A stretch of DNA of 25,957 nucleotides from JAZDFC01 sp043808235 (lineage in GTDB: Bacteria > Bacteroidota > Ignavibacteria > Ignavibacteriales > Melioribacteraceae): positions 1 to 25,957 of the forward strand of contig JAZDFC010000104.1 of NCBI GenBank assembly GCA_043808235.1. The letters run 5' to 3'. The notes beneath the pieces were generated by a model that did no database searches, was not told where the DNA came from, and was given only the letters and a program-made list of their open reading frames with translations. Shown in pieces: positions 8,177-15,646 of the stretch. The first letter of the stretch is position 1, and each line of letters opens with the position of its first letter. Made by a program: the position numbers and the translations under genes.

Positions 8177-8707
8177 ATGACAAAGAAAGAATTAACAAAA
8201 AAGCAGATTCAAAAACGCGCATCAAAAATTAAATTAATTCTTGTTGATGTAGATGGAGTACTAACGGATACGGGCGTTTATTATTCAGCCGAAGGTGAAG
8301 CATTAAAACGATTTTCAATCCGCGACGGAATGGGAGTAGAACGGCTCCGTAATTTGGCTGATGTAGAATGCGGAATTATCTCCGGTGAAAATTCAGAAAT
8401 TGTAAAACGGAGAGCTGAAAAATTAAATATCGAAGAAATTCATCTCGGTGTAAAATATAAGGCGGATGTTTTCGAAGAAATTCTTCAGCGAAAAAATCTC
8501 ACCTCCGGCGAAGTTGCGTACATAGGTGACGATACGAACGATTTGGAAATTATGCTTGCTGCCGGTTTAACCGCATGTCCATCGGACGCAACAAAGTTTG
8601 CCAAGGACGCTGCAGATGTGGTTGTTAAAAATCCCGGAGGCAATGGCGCATTCAGAGATTTCGCGGAAATTATTATTCAAGCAAAGTTAAAAAAATCAAA
8701 AGATTAG
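8177..8707 (+). CDS. KdsC-like HAD phosphatase (ulosonic acid phosphate phosphatase)
   Basis: 176 residues, the usual KdsC length. HAD motif I is DVDGVLTD (D24 nucleophile, D26 acid/base), motif II is IISGE with S79, the lysine is in GVKYK (91-95) and motif IV is GDDTND (117-122). There is no cap domain, as in KdsC tetramers. KdsC removes phosphate from Kdo-8-phosphate. Here the neighbour is a NeuB-type condensing enzyme, so the natural substrate is more likely the phosphorylated ulosonic acid made by that enzyme. The N-terminus has an extra basic stretch of about 18 residues. Confidence 0.85.
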   Translation: MTKKELTKKQIQKRASKIKLILVDVDGVLTDTGVYYSAEGEALKRFSIRDGMGVERLRNLADVECGIISGENSEIVKRRAEKLNIEEIHLGVKYKADVFEEILQRKNLTSGEVAYIGDDTNDLEIMLAAGLTACPSDATKFAKDAADVVVKNPGGNGAFRDFAEIIIQAKLKKSKD

Positions 8708-8717
8708 AGAGGATTTT

Positions 8718-9599
8718 ATGAGTACAAGAAAAATAATAGTAGGCGAAAGATTTATCGGCGATAACGAACCGGTTTATATCATCGCCGAAATTGGAATAAA
8801 CCATAACGGGTCGCTTGAACTCGCAAAAAGGTTGATTGACGGCGCAGTCTTTTCGGGCTGCGATGCTGTAAAATTTCAAAAACGGACTCCTAAAAAATGC
8901 GTACCAAAGGACCAATGGAATATCGAACGCGACACACCGTGGGGCAGATTAACTTACATCGAATACCGCCACAAAGTTGAGTTCGGTTATGAAGAATATA
9001 AAGAGATTGACCGGTACTGCAAAGAGAAGGGCATCCATTGGTTTGCATCACCATGGGACGAGGACGCAGTGGATTTTCTCCAAATATTCGATCCGGTTAT
9101 GTACAAAATAGCATCGGCTTCGTTGACCGATAAAAAAGTATTATCCGCACTAAAAGATACCGGAAAACCTCTAATGCTTTCAACCGGAATGTCAACAATG
9201 GAAGAGATTGAAGACGCAGTAAAATTTCTTGGCGAAGAAAATCTTTTAATCGCCCAATCAACTTCAACCTATCCGGCTAAACTTCACGAACTCAACTTAA
9301 ATGTTATTACTTCTTACCGCGAAAAATATCCCAATGTGCCAATCGGTTATTCGGGTCACGAAGTTGGATTAGCTCCCACTTTTGCTTCTGTTGCTCTCGG
9401 CGCCAGCTTTGTAGAAAGACATATTACTTTAGATAGAGCTATGTGGGGAACCGACCAGGCTGCATCGGTAGAAATACAAGGGTTTTTCAGGTTAGTATCA
9501 AACATTCGTGATATTGAAAAATCACTCGGAACCGGCGAGAAAACAATTTATGAGAGTGAAATGAAATCCCGCGAGAAATTAAGAAGAGTGAACATCTAA
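8718..9599 (+). CDS. neuB: NeuB-family ulosonic acid synthase lacking the SAF domain
   Basis: 293 residues of TIM-barrel synthase. IIAEIGINHNGSLELAK (21-37), VKFQKRTP (51-58), KIASASLTD, LSTGMST, GYSGHEVG and ERHITLDRAMWGTDQAAS follow the NeuB order of motifs. The family condenses phosphoenolpyruvate with an aldose or its 6-phosphate to give a nonulosonic or related acid. Typical NeuB proteins are about 340-350 residues and end in an antifreeze-like SAF domain; this one stops right after the barrel (EKLRRVNI), with no frameshift visible and only about 100 bp before the next gene. A GAGAGG ribosome-binding site precedes the ATG. With the KdsC-like phosphatase 10 bp upstream it suggests condensation to a phosphorylated product, then dephosphorylation. 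Confidence 0.87.
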   Translation: MSTRKIIVGERFIGDNEPVYIIAEIGINHNGSLELAKRLIDGAVFSGCDAVKFQKRTPKKCVPKDQWNIERDTPWGRLTYIEYRHKVEFGYEEYKEIDRYCKEKGIHWFASPWDEDAVDFLQIFDPVMYKIASASLTDKKVLSALKDTGKPLMLSTGMSTMEEIEDAVKFLGEENLLIAQSTSTYPAKLHELNLNVITSYREKYPNVPIGYSGHEVGLAPTFASVALGASFVERHITLDRAMWGTDQAASVEIQGFFRLVSNIRDIEKSLGTGEKTIYESEMKSREKLRRVNI

Positions 9600-9609
9600 T
9601 AAAAAAATC

Positions 9610-9647
9610 ACTCGATAAAATAATTCCGAATTTTTTTATCAATGAGT
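9610..9647 (+). terminator. possible terminator hairpin after the sugar cluster
   Basis: ACTC plus GATAAAA (9610-9620) can pair with TTTTATC (9634-9640) and GAGT (9644-9647), with a three-base bulge and a loop of about 13 bases. The stem is AT-rich and the T run is inside it, so this is a weak candidate. The rest of the gap to 9706 shows only a short direct repeat (ATGAGTATTTA at 9642 and 9661). Confidence 0.3.
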
Positions 9648-9705
9648 ATTTATATTAGGGATGAGTATTTAATAGTTAGTTTTCATCGTGAGTCATTAAA
9701 TCAAA

Positions 9706-11364
9706 ATGAAAAGCCTCATCCTAAAAATATTATCATTGATTTTTCTAATTACTTACCTCTCCTATGCCCAGGATAATCCTTCAATTGCCGAAAGAAGGAG
9801 ATATTTCAACAAAGATTTATTTCAACGCCATTTAAATTTCCTCGGCAGTGATTTATTTGAAGGACGAGCGCCGGGCACTCTTGGTGGAAATCTTGCCGCG
9901 AAATATCTTGCACTTGAATTCGACAGACTGAATCTAATCCCTGCTGGTGATAACGGAACGTTTTATCAAAACATTCCATTCCACGGCAACAAACCTCTTA
10001 TCACATCGAAACTAAATATATCGTTCGAAGAAGAGAACATAAATTTTCGACTTTACGAAGATTTCCTGTTATATCAAACCGGCGAACCGGTTTTTATTCC
10101 TGTTTCAACGCCGATTGTTTTTGCAGGTTATGGAATAGTAGCTCCGGAATTCGATTACAACGATTATCAGGGTATTGATGTCTCCGGCAAGATAGTTGTG
10201 TTTATTGAAGGTGAACCGTTGTCGCTCGATTCATCTTACTTCAACGGCAACAATCCAACAATTTACAGCACGGCAGAGGCGAAACAGCGAATTGCACTTT
10301 CGCGCGGTGCAAAAGGTAGCATTCTTATTCCAAATGTAAATGCGAATCGATATTTCGACTGGACAAAACAGGTAAGCTCATTCTCTTTTGAAAACCTCTC
10401 ACTTGCATATTCCGCTTCATCAAGTTTTGATATAATGCTCAATCCATATGTTGCTGATATTCTATTTATGGAAAGCGGATACTCGCTTAATGATATTTTC
10501 AAGATGTGCATTAGTTATTCGATGAAAAGTTTTCCATTGAAAGTGCAATTGACCTTTCGGGGAGAGTTTATTCAAAGAGATTTTATTAGCCCGAATATAA
10601 TTGGCGTGTTACCGGGAGAGGATGATGAACTAAAGGATGAGTATGTTATCGTTTCAGCACATTATGATCATTTGGGTATAGGGCACGAAGTGAAGGGGGA
10701 TTCAATTTATAATGGAGTTTTAGATAACGCGATGGGGGTTTCGGCTGTTCTTGAATTGGCGAGAGTTATTAAGCAATACAATATGCCTCATAACCGTTCA
10801 TTAGTTTTTATTTTAACCACCGGTGAGGAATCGGGATTACTCGGTTCCGGTTACTACGTAAAGAATCCTGTGTTTCCATTATATAAAACAGTTGCTAATG
10901 TTAACATTGATGGAATTTCTTCATTTGATGAGTTCAAAAATGTTATCGGCATTGGATCGGAATATTCAACAATGCAAGATTTTCTATCGGTAGTCGCATC
11001 TGAAAGAAATCTTTCTCTGGCACAGGTACCGCAGGAATTTTCCAACTTCGAATCCTTCTCAAAGTCCGACCAGCATTCATTTGCTAAAGCAGGCATTCCT
11101 TCTATTCTAATATACGAAGGATTGGATTATGTGAATACCGGGAAGGATGAAGGGTTAAGAACTATGATTAAATATTCCTCCGAAATTTATCACACTCCGT
11201 TCGATGATTTATCATTACCGATTAACTACGACGCAGCTACACAGCATATGGAAATCCTATTATCAATTATCCAAAACCTTGTAAATGATAAAAGCGAACC
11301 GGAATGGTATAGCGGTTCACCGTTTATAAATGAAAGGTTAATTTCGACGGCTGAAAAAAGATGA
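9706..11364 (+). CDS. exported M28-family zinc aminopeptidase with PA domain
   Basis: 552 residues. Signal peptide at residues 1-21 (ends LSYAQ). A protease-associated insert around 130-290 contains VFAGYGIVAPEFDYND and SGKIVVFIEGEP. The M28 zinc ligands and catalytic residues are H319-x-D321, D340 in GVLDNAMG, E374-E375 in TTGEESG, D402 in NIDG and H496 in YHTPFDD. All are present, so it should be an active peptidase that trims N-terminal residues in the periplasm or outside the cell. It is the first gene of a two-gene operon with a PstS-like lipoprotein gene (4-bp overlap), an unusual partner. No sorting domain is visible. Confidence 0.88.
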   Translation: MKSLILKILSLIFLITYLSYAQDNPSIAERRRYFNKDLFQRHLNFLGSDLFEGRAPGTLGGNLAAKYLALEFDRLNLIPAGDNGTFYQNIPFHGNKPLITSKLNISFEEENINFRLYEDFLLYQTGEPVFIPVSTPIVFAGYGIVAPEFDYNDYQGIDVSGKIVVFIEGEPLSLDSSYFNGNNPTIYSTAEAKQRIALSRGAKGSILIPNVNANRYFDWTKQVSSFSFENLSLAYSASSSFDIMLNPYVADILFMESGYSLNDIFKMCISYSMKSFPLKVQLTFRGEFIQRDFISPNIIGVLPGEDDELKDEYVIVSAHYDHLGIGHEVKGDSIYNGVLDNAMGVSAVLELARVIKQYNMPHNRSLVFILTTGEESGLLGSGYYVKNPVFPLYKTVANVNIDGISSFDEFKNVIGIGSEYSTMQDFLSVVASERNLSLAQVPQEFSNFESFSKSDQHSFAKAGIPSILIYEGLDYVNTGKDEGLRTMIKYSSEIYHTPFDDLSLPINYDAATQHMEILLSIIQNLVNDKSEPEWYSGSPFINERLISTAEKR

Positions 11365-12191
11365 ACAAATTTCTTACTTCAATACTGATAGCATCTTTTA
11401 TAATTGCTGCATGCAGTTCCAGCAAAGTCAAAATTGCGGAGATTAAAATAAAAGGTTCGGATACAATGCTTCCATTAATCGAAAAACTCGCGGAAAAATA
11501 TATGGAAGGAAATCCGGGAATTTCGATTTTTTCTTCAGGCGGAGGATCAGCAAAGGGAATAATTGCCCTGCTTAATAATGAAATTGATATTTGTACTTCA
11601 TCCCGCACACTCGAACCGGAAGAAACCAAATTAATGGCTGAAAAATTTGGAAGTGTCGGCTTTTCAACATTTATTGCACGAGATGCCGTCTGCATCTATG
11701 TTAATAAAAATAATTCAGTCACAAATTTTTCAATCCCGCAATTAAAAGATATTTTCACCGGTAGAATTAAAAATTGGATAGAGCTTGGAGGAAATAGCTT
11801 GCTCATTTCGCCCGTTATAAGAGATTGGATTTCCGGCACTGCTGCACATTTCAAAGTGCGTGTGTTGGAAGGAACCGATTATGACGCCGGCGTGATTGTT
11901 AAATCAACAGTTGAAGATCTGCTCGAAGTGATAGAGGATAATGAGAATGCAATCGGCTTTAGCGGACTTGGCTATCAATCGGATTGTGTAATTGCTTCAA
12001 TCGAAGGTTTCCTTCCGACAGCAGAAAATATAAAAAGAGGAAGTTACCCGTTAAGCAGGTATTTATATTTATATACCATTTCAACTCCATCCGGTGCGGT
12101 AAAAGATTTTATCGATTGGGTTTTAAGTCCGGAAGGACAGAGTATTGTTAAGCAATCCGGATTCATTTCTTTGTTCGAAATTTCTTACTAA
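11361..12191 (+). CDS. pstS: PstS-like phosphate-binding lipoprotein
   Basis: 276 residues. The signal peptide ends in FIIAAC, so C18 should be lipidated. PstS features are GSDTMLPL (32-39), SSGGGSAKG (58-66), D76 and SR (81-82) in DICTSSR, and RDWISGT (154-160), which matches the R-x-x-SGT phosphate-binding segment of PstS; the C-terminus YLYTISTPSGAVKDFIDWVLSPEGQ is also typical. The family binds inorganic phosphate for the PstCAB transporter. No pstC, pstA or pstB is in the window, and the gene overlaps the peptidase gene by 4 bp instead. It could be a scavenging or sensing binding protein, or supply a transporter encoded elsewhere. Its stop is 3 bp from the convergent acyltransferase gene. 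Confidence 0.8.
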   Translation: MNKFLTSILIASFIIAACSSSKVKIAEIKIKGSDTMLPLIEKLAEKYMEGNPGISIFSSGGGSAKGIIALLNNEIDICTSSRTLEPEETKLMAEKFGSVGFSTFIARDAVCIYVNKNNSVTNFSIPQLKDIFTGRIKNWIELGGNSLLISPVIRDWISGTAAHFKVRVLEGTDYDAGVIVKSTVEDLLEVIEDNENAIGFSGLGYQSDCVIASIEGFLPTAENIKRGSYPLSRYLYLYTISTPSGAVKDFIDWVLSPEGQSIVKQSGFISLFEISY

Positions 12192-12194
12192 TTG

Positions 12195-13949
12195 TTACCC
12201 CGTCGCTCTCATTGCGGATTCATAACTCGGTTTGATGTACTTTCTTTTCTTTTCTTCTTTAATCAAATCGACACTTACGAGTATTAAACCATCGATACAA
12301 TTTTCAAATTCCGGGTCAGTCCCGAAGTCTAAAAATTTTACGCCGCCATCTAAGCATAATTCCGAATAATGCTTATAGAGAATTGGAACTGAAAAACCTG
12401 TGGGGCGCAACATTGATTTAAGAATTTTATAATCATCCTTCGAGTTTGACGCGGAAAATATTTTCTGAAGTTCTATTCTCTCTTTCTCCGGGATTACATA
12501 TTTCCTTTTCGAAGAGATAAGTGAGGAATTGTCGCCAAACCATTTATCGAAATAGTAAATAATTAATTCCCTCGCAAAATCGGGGTAAGAATTGCTGATA
12601 CTAACCCCGCCGAATAAATATTTAACGGACTGATTATAATTGAGATAGGCTCCAATTCCCTGCCAAAGAATATTCAAAGCGTTTGTATTCCAATATTTCT
12701 TCTGCACAAAACTTCTTCCAAGCTCAATAGAATAAGGCAGATATTCGTCAACAAATTCTTTACTATAATTAAAAAGCGACGACGTGTAAAAACCGTTCTG
12801 TCCCAATTTGCTTGCAATTGTTGAGCCGGTTCCAAGTCGGTACGAACCAACAATTTCCAGCTGGTTATCATCCCAAACCACGATGTGCGAATAATAATTG
12901 TCATATTTATCGAGGTCTAATTTTTTGCCTGTACCTTCTCCAACTCTGCGGAATGTAATCTCACGCAACCTTGCGATTTCATTTAACGTATGAGGCGATT
13001 CGTTTTGAGTTGTCAAATATATTTTCATATTGTCTTTCAATATTCCAAGGAGATTTGCGTTGTTCAATTCTCGCTTAATAATTCTGCTGTCAACAGGATG
13101 AATAACATTTTTCTCGGTTAAATAAATTCCTTTCCGGTTTTTTCCTAACTTATAAACGTGCCGCTTTAAAAGTTTGGTTTGGTAAGCGCTGTTTATAAAT
13201 GAAGAAGCAAAAACTCGGGATGGAATCATATCGCCGATTTTAATCCTGATGGTTTTATTTTTTTTATTGAACAACTCATGCGCTAATAGCAGCGCCGACA
13301 ATCTCTTGCTTATTACCGATACGGTATAAAACACGAAAGAGTTTTTTGCATTGATAAACATGGGTAAAATAGGCGTGTTAAATTTTTGCGCAAAGTGAAC
13401 GGCGCCTTTATTCCAGCTCAAATCCATTACTCTAAACCAATCCAATCTCGAAACCGTTCCTGCCGGGAATATTATAACAGCGGACTCGTTTTCCAATGCT
13501 TTACCTATCGCTTCGATATTACTGCGCTGGAAATTTTGAGAATCCAGCTTAAATGGAAGCAGATGTGCTGCGAGCGATTTGAAATTTAAAAGTACATCAT
13601 TTGCAACGACTTTAACATCATTCCGTACTTCCAAAAATGCTTTTAGAAGAGCTAAACTATCCAGACTTCCAATCGGATGGTTTGAGACACAAATTAATCT
13701 GCCTTCTGCCGGAATTTTTTGAAGATCGACATCGGAGATAAGATAAGAGAAATTGAGTTTATCGAATACTTCATTGATAAGATGTTTCGGCGCAAGATGA
13801 CTGACTTCCTGCAGCAGGCGGTTTATAGGTTCGATATAAAGTATTTTCTTAAGAACAGCGAACAATACTTTTCTAACAAAAAAAGATTTATTTGCAATGT
13901 CATAATTAAAGCGTTCTTGTAAAATTTTCTCTAACTCGATTTGTATCAT
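12195..13949 (-). CDS. olsF: OlsF-like bifunctional acyltransferase (PlsC domain plus OlsB-type GNAT domain)
   Basis: 584 residues with two domains. Residues about 60-250 are a PlsC/OlsA-type O-acyltransferase: NHPIGSLDS (90-98, catalytic H91 and D97 in the H-x5-D form seen in this branch) and FPAGTVSR (161-168). Residues about 308-560 resemble the OlsB/hemolysin-like N-acyltransferase: RLREITFRRVGEGTGKK and HIVVWDDNQLEIVGSYRLG. The same fusion in Serratia and Flavobacterium OlsF makes ornithine lipids, phosphorus-free membrane lipids formed when phosphate is scarce. Other amino-acid lipids (for example glycine lipids) cannot be excluded. It is the last gene of a probable operon with two small genes upstream whose promoter carries a Pho-box-like array. 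Confidence 0.72.
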   Translation of the reverse strand: MIQIELEKILQERFNYDIANKSFFVRKVLFAVLKKILYIEPINRLLQEVSHLAPKHLINEVFDKLNFSYLISDVDLQKIPAEGRLICVSNHPIGSLDSLALLKAFLEVRNDVKVVANDVLLNFKSLAAHLLPFKLDSQNFQRSNIEAIGKALENESAVIIFPAGTVSRLDWFRVMDLSWNKGAVHFAQKFNTPILPMFINAKNSFVFYTVSVISKRLSALLLAHELFNKKNKTIRIKIGDMIPSRVFASSFINSAYQTKLLKRHVYKLGKNRKGIYLTEKNVIHPVDSRIIKRELNNANLLGILKDNMKIYLTTQNESPHTLNEIARLREITFRRVGEGTGKKLDLDKYDNYYSHIVVWDDNQLEIVGSYRLGTGSTIASKLGQNGFYTSSLFNYSKEFVDEYLPYSIELGRSFVQKKYWNTNALNILWQGIGAYLNYNQSVKYLFGGVSISNSYPDFARELIIYYFDKWFGDNSSLISSKRKYVIPEKERIELQKIFSASNSKDDYKILKSMLRPTGFSVPILYKHYSELCLDGGVKFLDFGTDPEFENCIDGLILVSVDLIKEEKKRKYIKPSYESAMRATG

Positions 13950-13996
13950 GGCAAGATGTTTTCCCGGTGAAAATGGACTAGTATTGGATAAGTATT

Positions 13997-14326
13997 TTAG
14001 ATGTATGTTTCGTACTTCTCGTTATCGGTGGAAAGATCATTACTGTATTGGTGACCCAAATTATTTTTGAAAAAATCGATTGAACTTTCGGGAAGATTAA
14101 GCCAGTGTTTATTTGCTAATATTTCTAGGATAATTTTATTTTCTTTAACGGACAAATCACTGAGGATGGCTCTTTCTTCGTAGGAAAGTTTTCGGCTGTA
14201 TTCTTCTTCATTTCTGATTTTTTTGTAAATATTTCTTTTGTACCTGCATATGCGGTAAAATTCACTCACAAGATTTTCGAAAAAAGGCGAATTGTACAGA
14301 GCGATATCGAAATTTATATTTGACAT
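13997..14326 (-). CDS. small hypothetical protein, middle gene of the OlsF operon
   Basis: 109 residues, not recognised. It is rich in charged and aromatic residues (FFENLVSEFYRICRYKRNIYKKIRNEEEYSRKL is its most basic part, about 15-47), mainly helical in appearance, with no signal peptide or membrane segment. It starts 2 bp after the stop of the membrane-protein gene and ends 47 bp before the acyltransferase gene, so co-transcription is likely. GGGAAG lies before the start. It looks like a soluble accessory protein, but no function can be inferred from sequence alone. Confidence 0.6.
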   Translation of the reverse strand: MSNINFDIALYNSPFFENLVSEFYRICRYKRNIYKKIRNEEEYSRKLSYEERAILSDLSVKENKIILEILANKHWLNLPESSIDFFKNNLGHQYSNDLSTDNEKYETYI

Positions 14327-14328
14327 TT

Positions 14329-14547
14329 TTATGTACTTCCCAATAATGATTGATTTGAAGTAAGTGAATTGCGCTCTTCGCTTTCATTCCCTGAACCGGG
14401 CAGCATATAAAGGAAAGCCACAGTTAATATTGAAAAAGCAAATCCGAGAAGAAACCAATTTTCGGGATGTCTATTTTTATTTTTCGCCATATAGGAACAT
14501 ATCATTCCGAAAATTAAACCGGCGAATGCGAACCAAAATCCAAACAT
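14329..14547 (-). CDS. small two-helix membrane protein, first gene of the OlsF operon
   Basis: 72 residues with two hydrophobic segments (about 2-20 and 31-50) separated by a short basic loop, AKNKNRHPENWF, and a hydrophilic tail. The K-N-R-P-x-x-WF loop between two helices is seen in many short uncharacterised inner-membrane proteins. A Pho-box-like array lies 41 bp upstream of its start in the same orientation as at the porin and phosphoesterase genes, and an AGAGG ribosome-binding site precedes the ATG. Its position before a membrane-lipid acyltransferase gene suggests a membrane-associated role in the same response; this is inference. Confidence 0.65.
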   Translation of the reverse strand: MFGFWFAFAGLIFGMICSYMAKNKNRHPENWFLLGFAFSILTVAFLYMLPGSGNESEERNSLTSNQSLLGST

Positions 14548-14587
14548 AATTACCTCTGATTTTTACGATAGTAATATCGATATTCAA

Positions 14588-14626
14588 TATTACTTGAGTA
14601 TTATGCCAATGTTAAGATATTATTAA
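14588..14626 (-). promoter_or_regulatory. Pho-box-like array between the OlsF operon and the response regulator gene
   Basis: Hexamers TATTAC, TATTAT, TGTTAA, TATTAA start at 14588, 14599, 14610 and 14621, 11 bp apart. Orientation matches the minus-strand operon (14547 leftwards). The TAnnTTTG element found 9 bp from the array at three other promoters is not present at that distance here; TACTATCG at 14566-14573 (gene-strand reading) is a weak substitute. The array is also 108 bp before the response regulator start, so autoregulation in the plus direction is possible. Confidence 0.6.
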
Positions 14627-14733
14627 GTTTACGCTTGAGTCTCCAATTAATATTTTATAGGCGTTATATTTCCCCGGCAAATCCGGAAGTTTTTGAATTC
14701 ATTCATGAATTAATTTATAAAGAACAAGTAATT

Positions 14734-15426
14734 ATGAATACCAAAATTCTATTGGCAGATGACGAAAAAGATATAGTCGAATTTCTACAATATAATCTTA
14801 TAAATGAAGGATTCGAGGTTGTTACGGCATATAACGGAGCTGATGCTCTTAAATGCTTAAGTGAGAAACCTGATCTTATTATTCTCGATATATTGATGCC
14901 TGAGATGAACGGCTACGAGGTATGTTTAAATATCCGCAGTAATGAGAAATACAACCATATCCCTATATTATTCTTAACGGCTAAAGGCGCCGAGGTGGAT
15001 GAAATTTACGGCTTAAGTATCGGAGCAACTGATTTTATTCAGAAACCTATTTCACCTAAAAGATTAATTGCACGTGTAAAATCTAACCTTCGAAAAAATG
15101 AATTGGAGCATTCGTATTACAAACCGCCGGAAGAAATTAAAATCGGTGGATTGGTAATTAGTAGAGATAGATATACGATTACATTGAACGGCGAAAATAT
15201 TTTTCTACCTAAGAAACAATTCGAAATACTGGCTTACCTTGCATCAAATCCCGGGAAAGTATTCCCGCGCGATAGAATTCTAAAAGATATTTGGGGAACT
15301 GAAATTTATGTTATTGAGCGGACGGTTGATGTTCATATCCGTAAGATCCGCGAGCAGCTCGGTGTGTATGAAGATTTGATTGAGACAATTAAAGGCGTGG
15401 GTTACAGGTTTAAGAATATTGCGTAA
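14734..15426 (+). CDS. phoB: PhoB/OmpR-family response regulator
   Basis: 230 residues from the ATG at 14734. An in-frame upstream ATG at 14635 would add 33 residues unlike any receiver domain and would begin next to the Pho-box array, so the downstream start is preferred. Receiver domain: acidic pocket D9-D10, phosphoacceptor D52 in LILDILMPEMNG-type sequence, LTAKG, and the lysine in FIQKPISPK. The DNA-binding domain is the OmpR/PhoB winged helix (about 130-228) ending ERTVDVHIRKIREQLG...ETIKGVGYRFKNI. The window holds no adjacent PhoR-type kinase. The call as the phosphate regulator rests on the five Pho-box-like arrays around it; other OmpR-family regulators are possible. Confidence 0.72.
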   Translation: MNTKILLADDEKDIVEFLQYNLINEGFEVVTAYNGADALKCLSEKPDLIILDILMPEMNGYEVCLNIRSNEKYNHIPILFLTAKGAEVDEIYGLSIGATDFIQKPISPKRLIARVKSNLRKNELEHSYYKPPEEIKIGGLVISRDRYTITLNGENIFLPKKQFEILAYLASNPGKVFPRDRILKDIWGTEIYVIERTVDVHIRKIREQLGVYEDLIETIKGVGYRFKNIA

Positions 15427-15608
15427 TCATTCCATAGCTGTCATGTTCCACACCATGACAGAAGTTGTCAGTCATCTGTTCAGTCACGAAGTGGTTCGTG
15501 ACTGCCGGGCTATAACAACTCTTTGAATAACGAATACTAAACGCTGAATTCCGAAGTTATCCAACTTCGAGATTCATTATTCGCTGTTCATTATTCGAAA
15601 TTCAATTT
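15349..15608 (+). repeat. left copy of the direct repeat flanking the type IIG gene (phoB 3' end and downstream)
   Basis: From CGCGAGCAG in the last 26 codons of the regulator gene to TTCAATTT at 15608, this matches 19256-19521. A block of 64 bp (15382-15445 and 19289-19352) is identical; the rest has scattered substitutions and small indels. Outside these limits the flanks differ. The copy starts inside a coding sequence and runs through the foldback region, so it is not a simple insertion-site duplication of a few bases. Confidence 0.85.
15439..15606. repeat. series of hairpins downstream of the regulator gene
   Basis: Three stems: TGTCATG/CATGACA (15439-15460, 8-base loop), CAGTCACGAA/TTCGTGACTG (15481-15504, perfect 10-bp stem, GTGG loop) and CGAAGTT/AACTTCG (15552-15569, ATCC loop). 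Around the third stem the arms continue as an imperfect palindrome of GAATAA- and TTATTC-type sequence, with TTCATTATTCG repeated at 15573 and 15587. None ends in a T run. The whole block recurs at 19346-19520 with the second stem degraded, so it behaves as a copied unit. It may serve as a bidirectional transcription barrier between convergent genes. Confidence 0.55.
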
Positions 15609-15646
15609 ACGAAATGTTTTTTCTACGGATACATTATTTATTTTCA

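Noticed and set aside
2325..9599. Sialic (Neu5Ac), legionaminic or pseudaminic acid cluster
   Set aside because: NeuB and cytidylyltransferase families fit, but no clear hydrolysing epimerase, dehydratase or acetyltransferase is present, and the transketolase pair is not part of those routes.
13983..13999. TTGGATAAGTATT sequence resembling the segment between array and -7 element at the porin and TonB promoters
   Set aside because: It reads in the plus direction while the genes around it run minus, it overlaps the end of a coding sequence, and no phased hexamers are next to it.
14635..14733. N-terminal extension of the response regulator (start at 14635)
   Set aside because: The extra 33 residues do not resemble a receiver domain, the extension would begin beside the Pho-box array, and the ATG at 14734 gives the normal 230-residue length.
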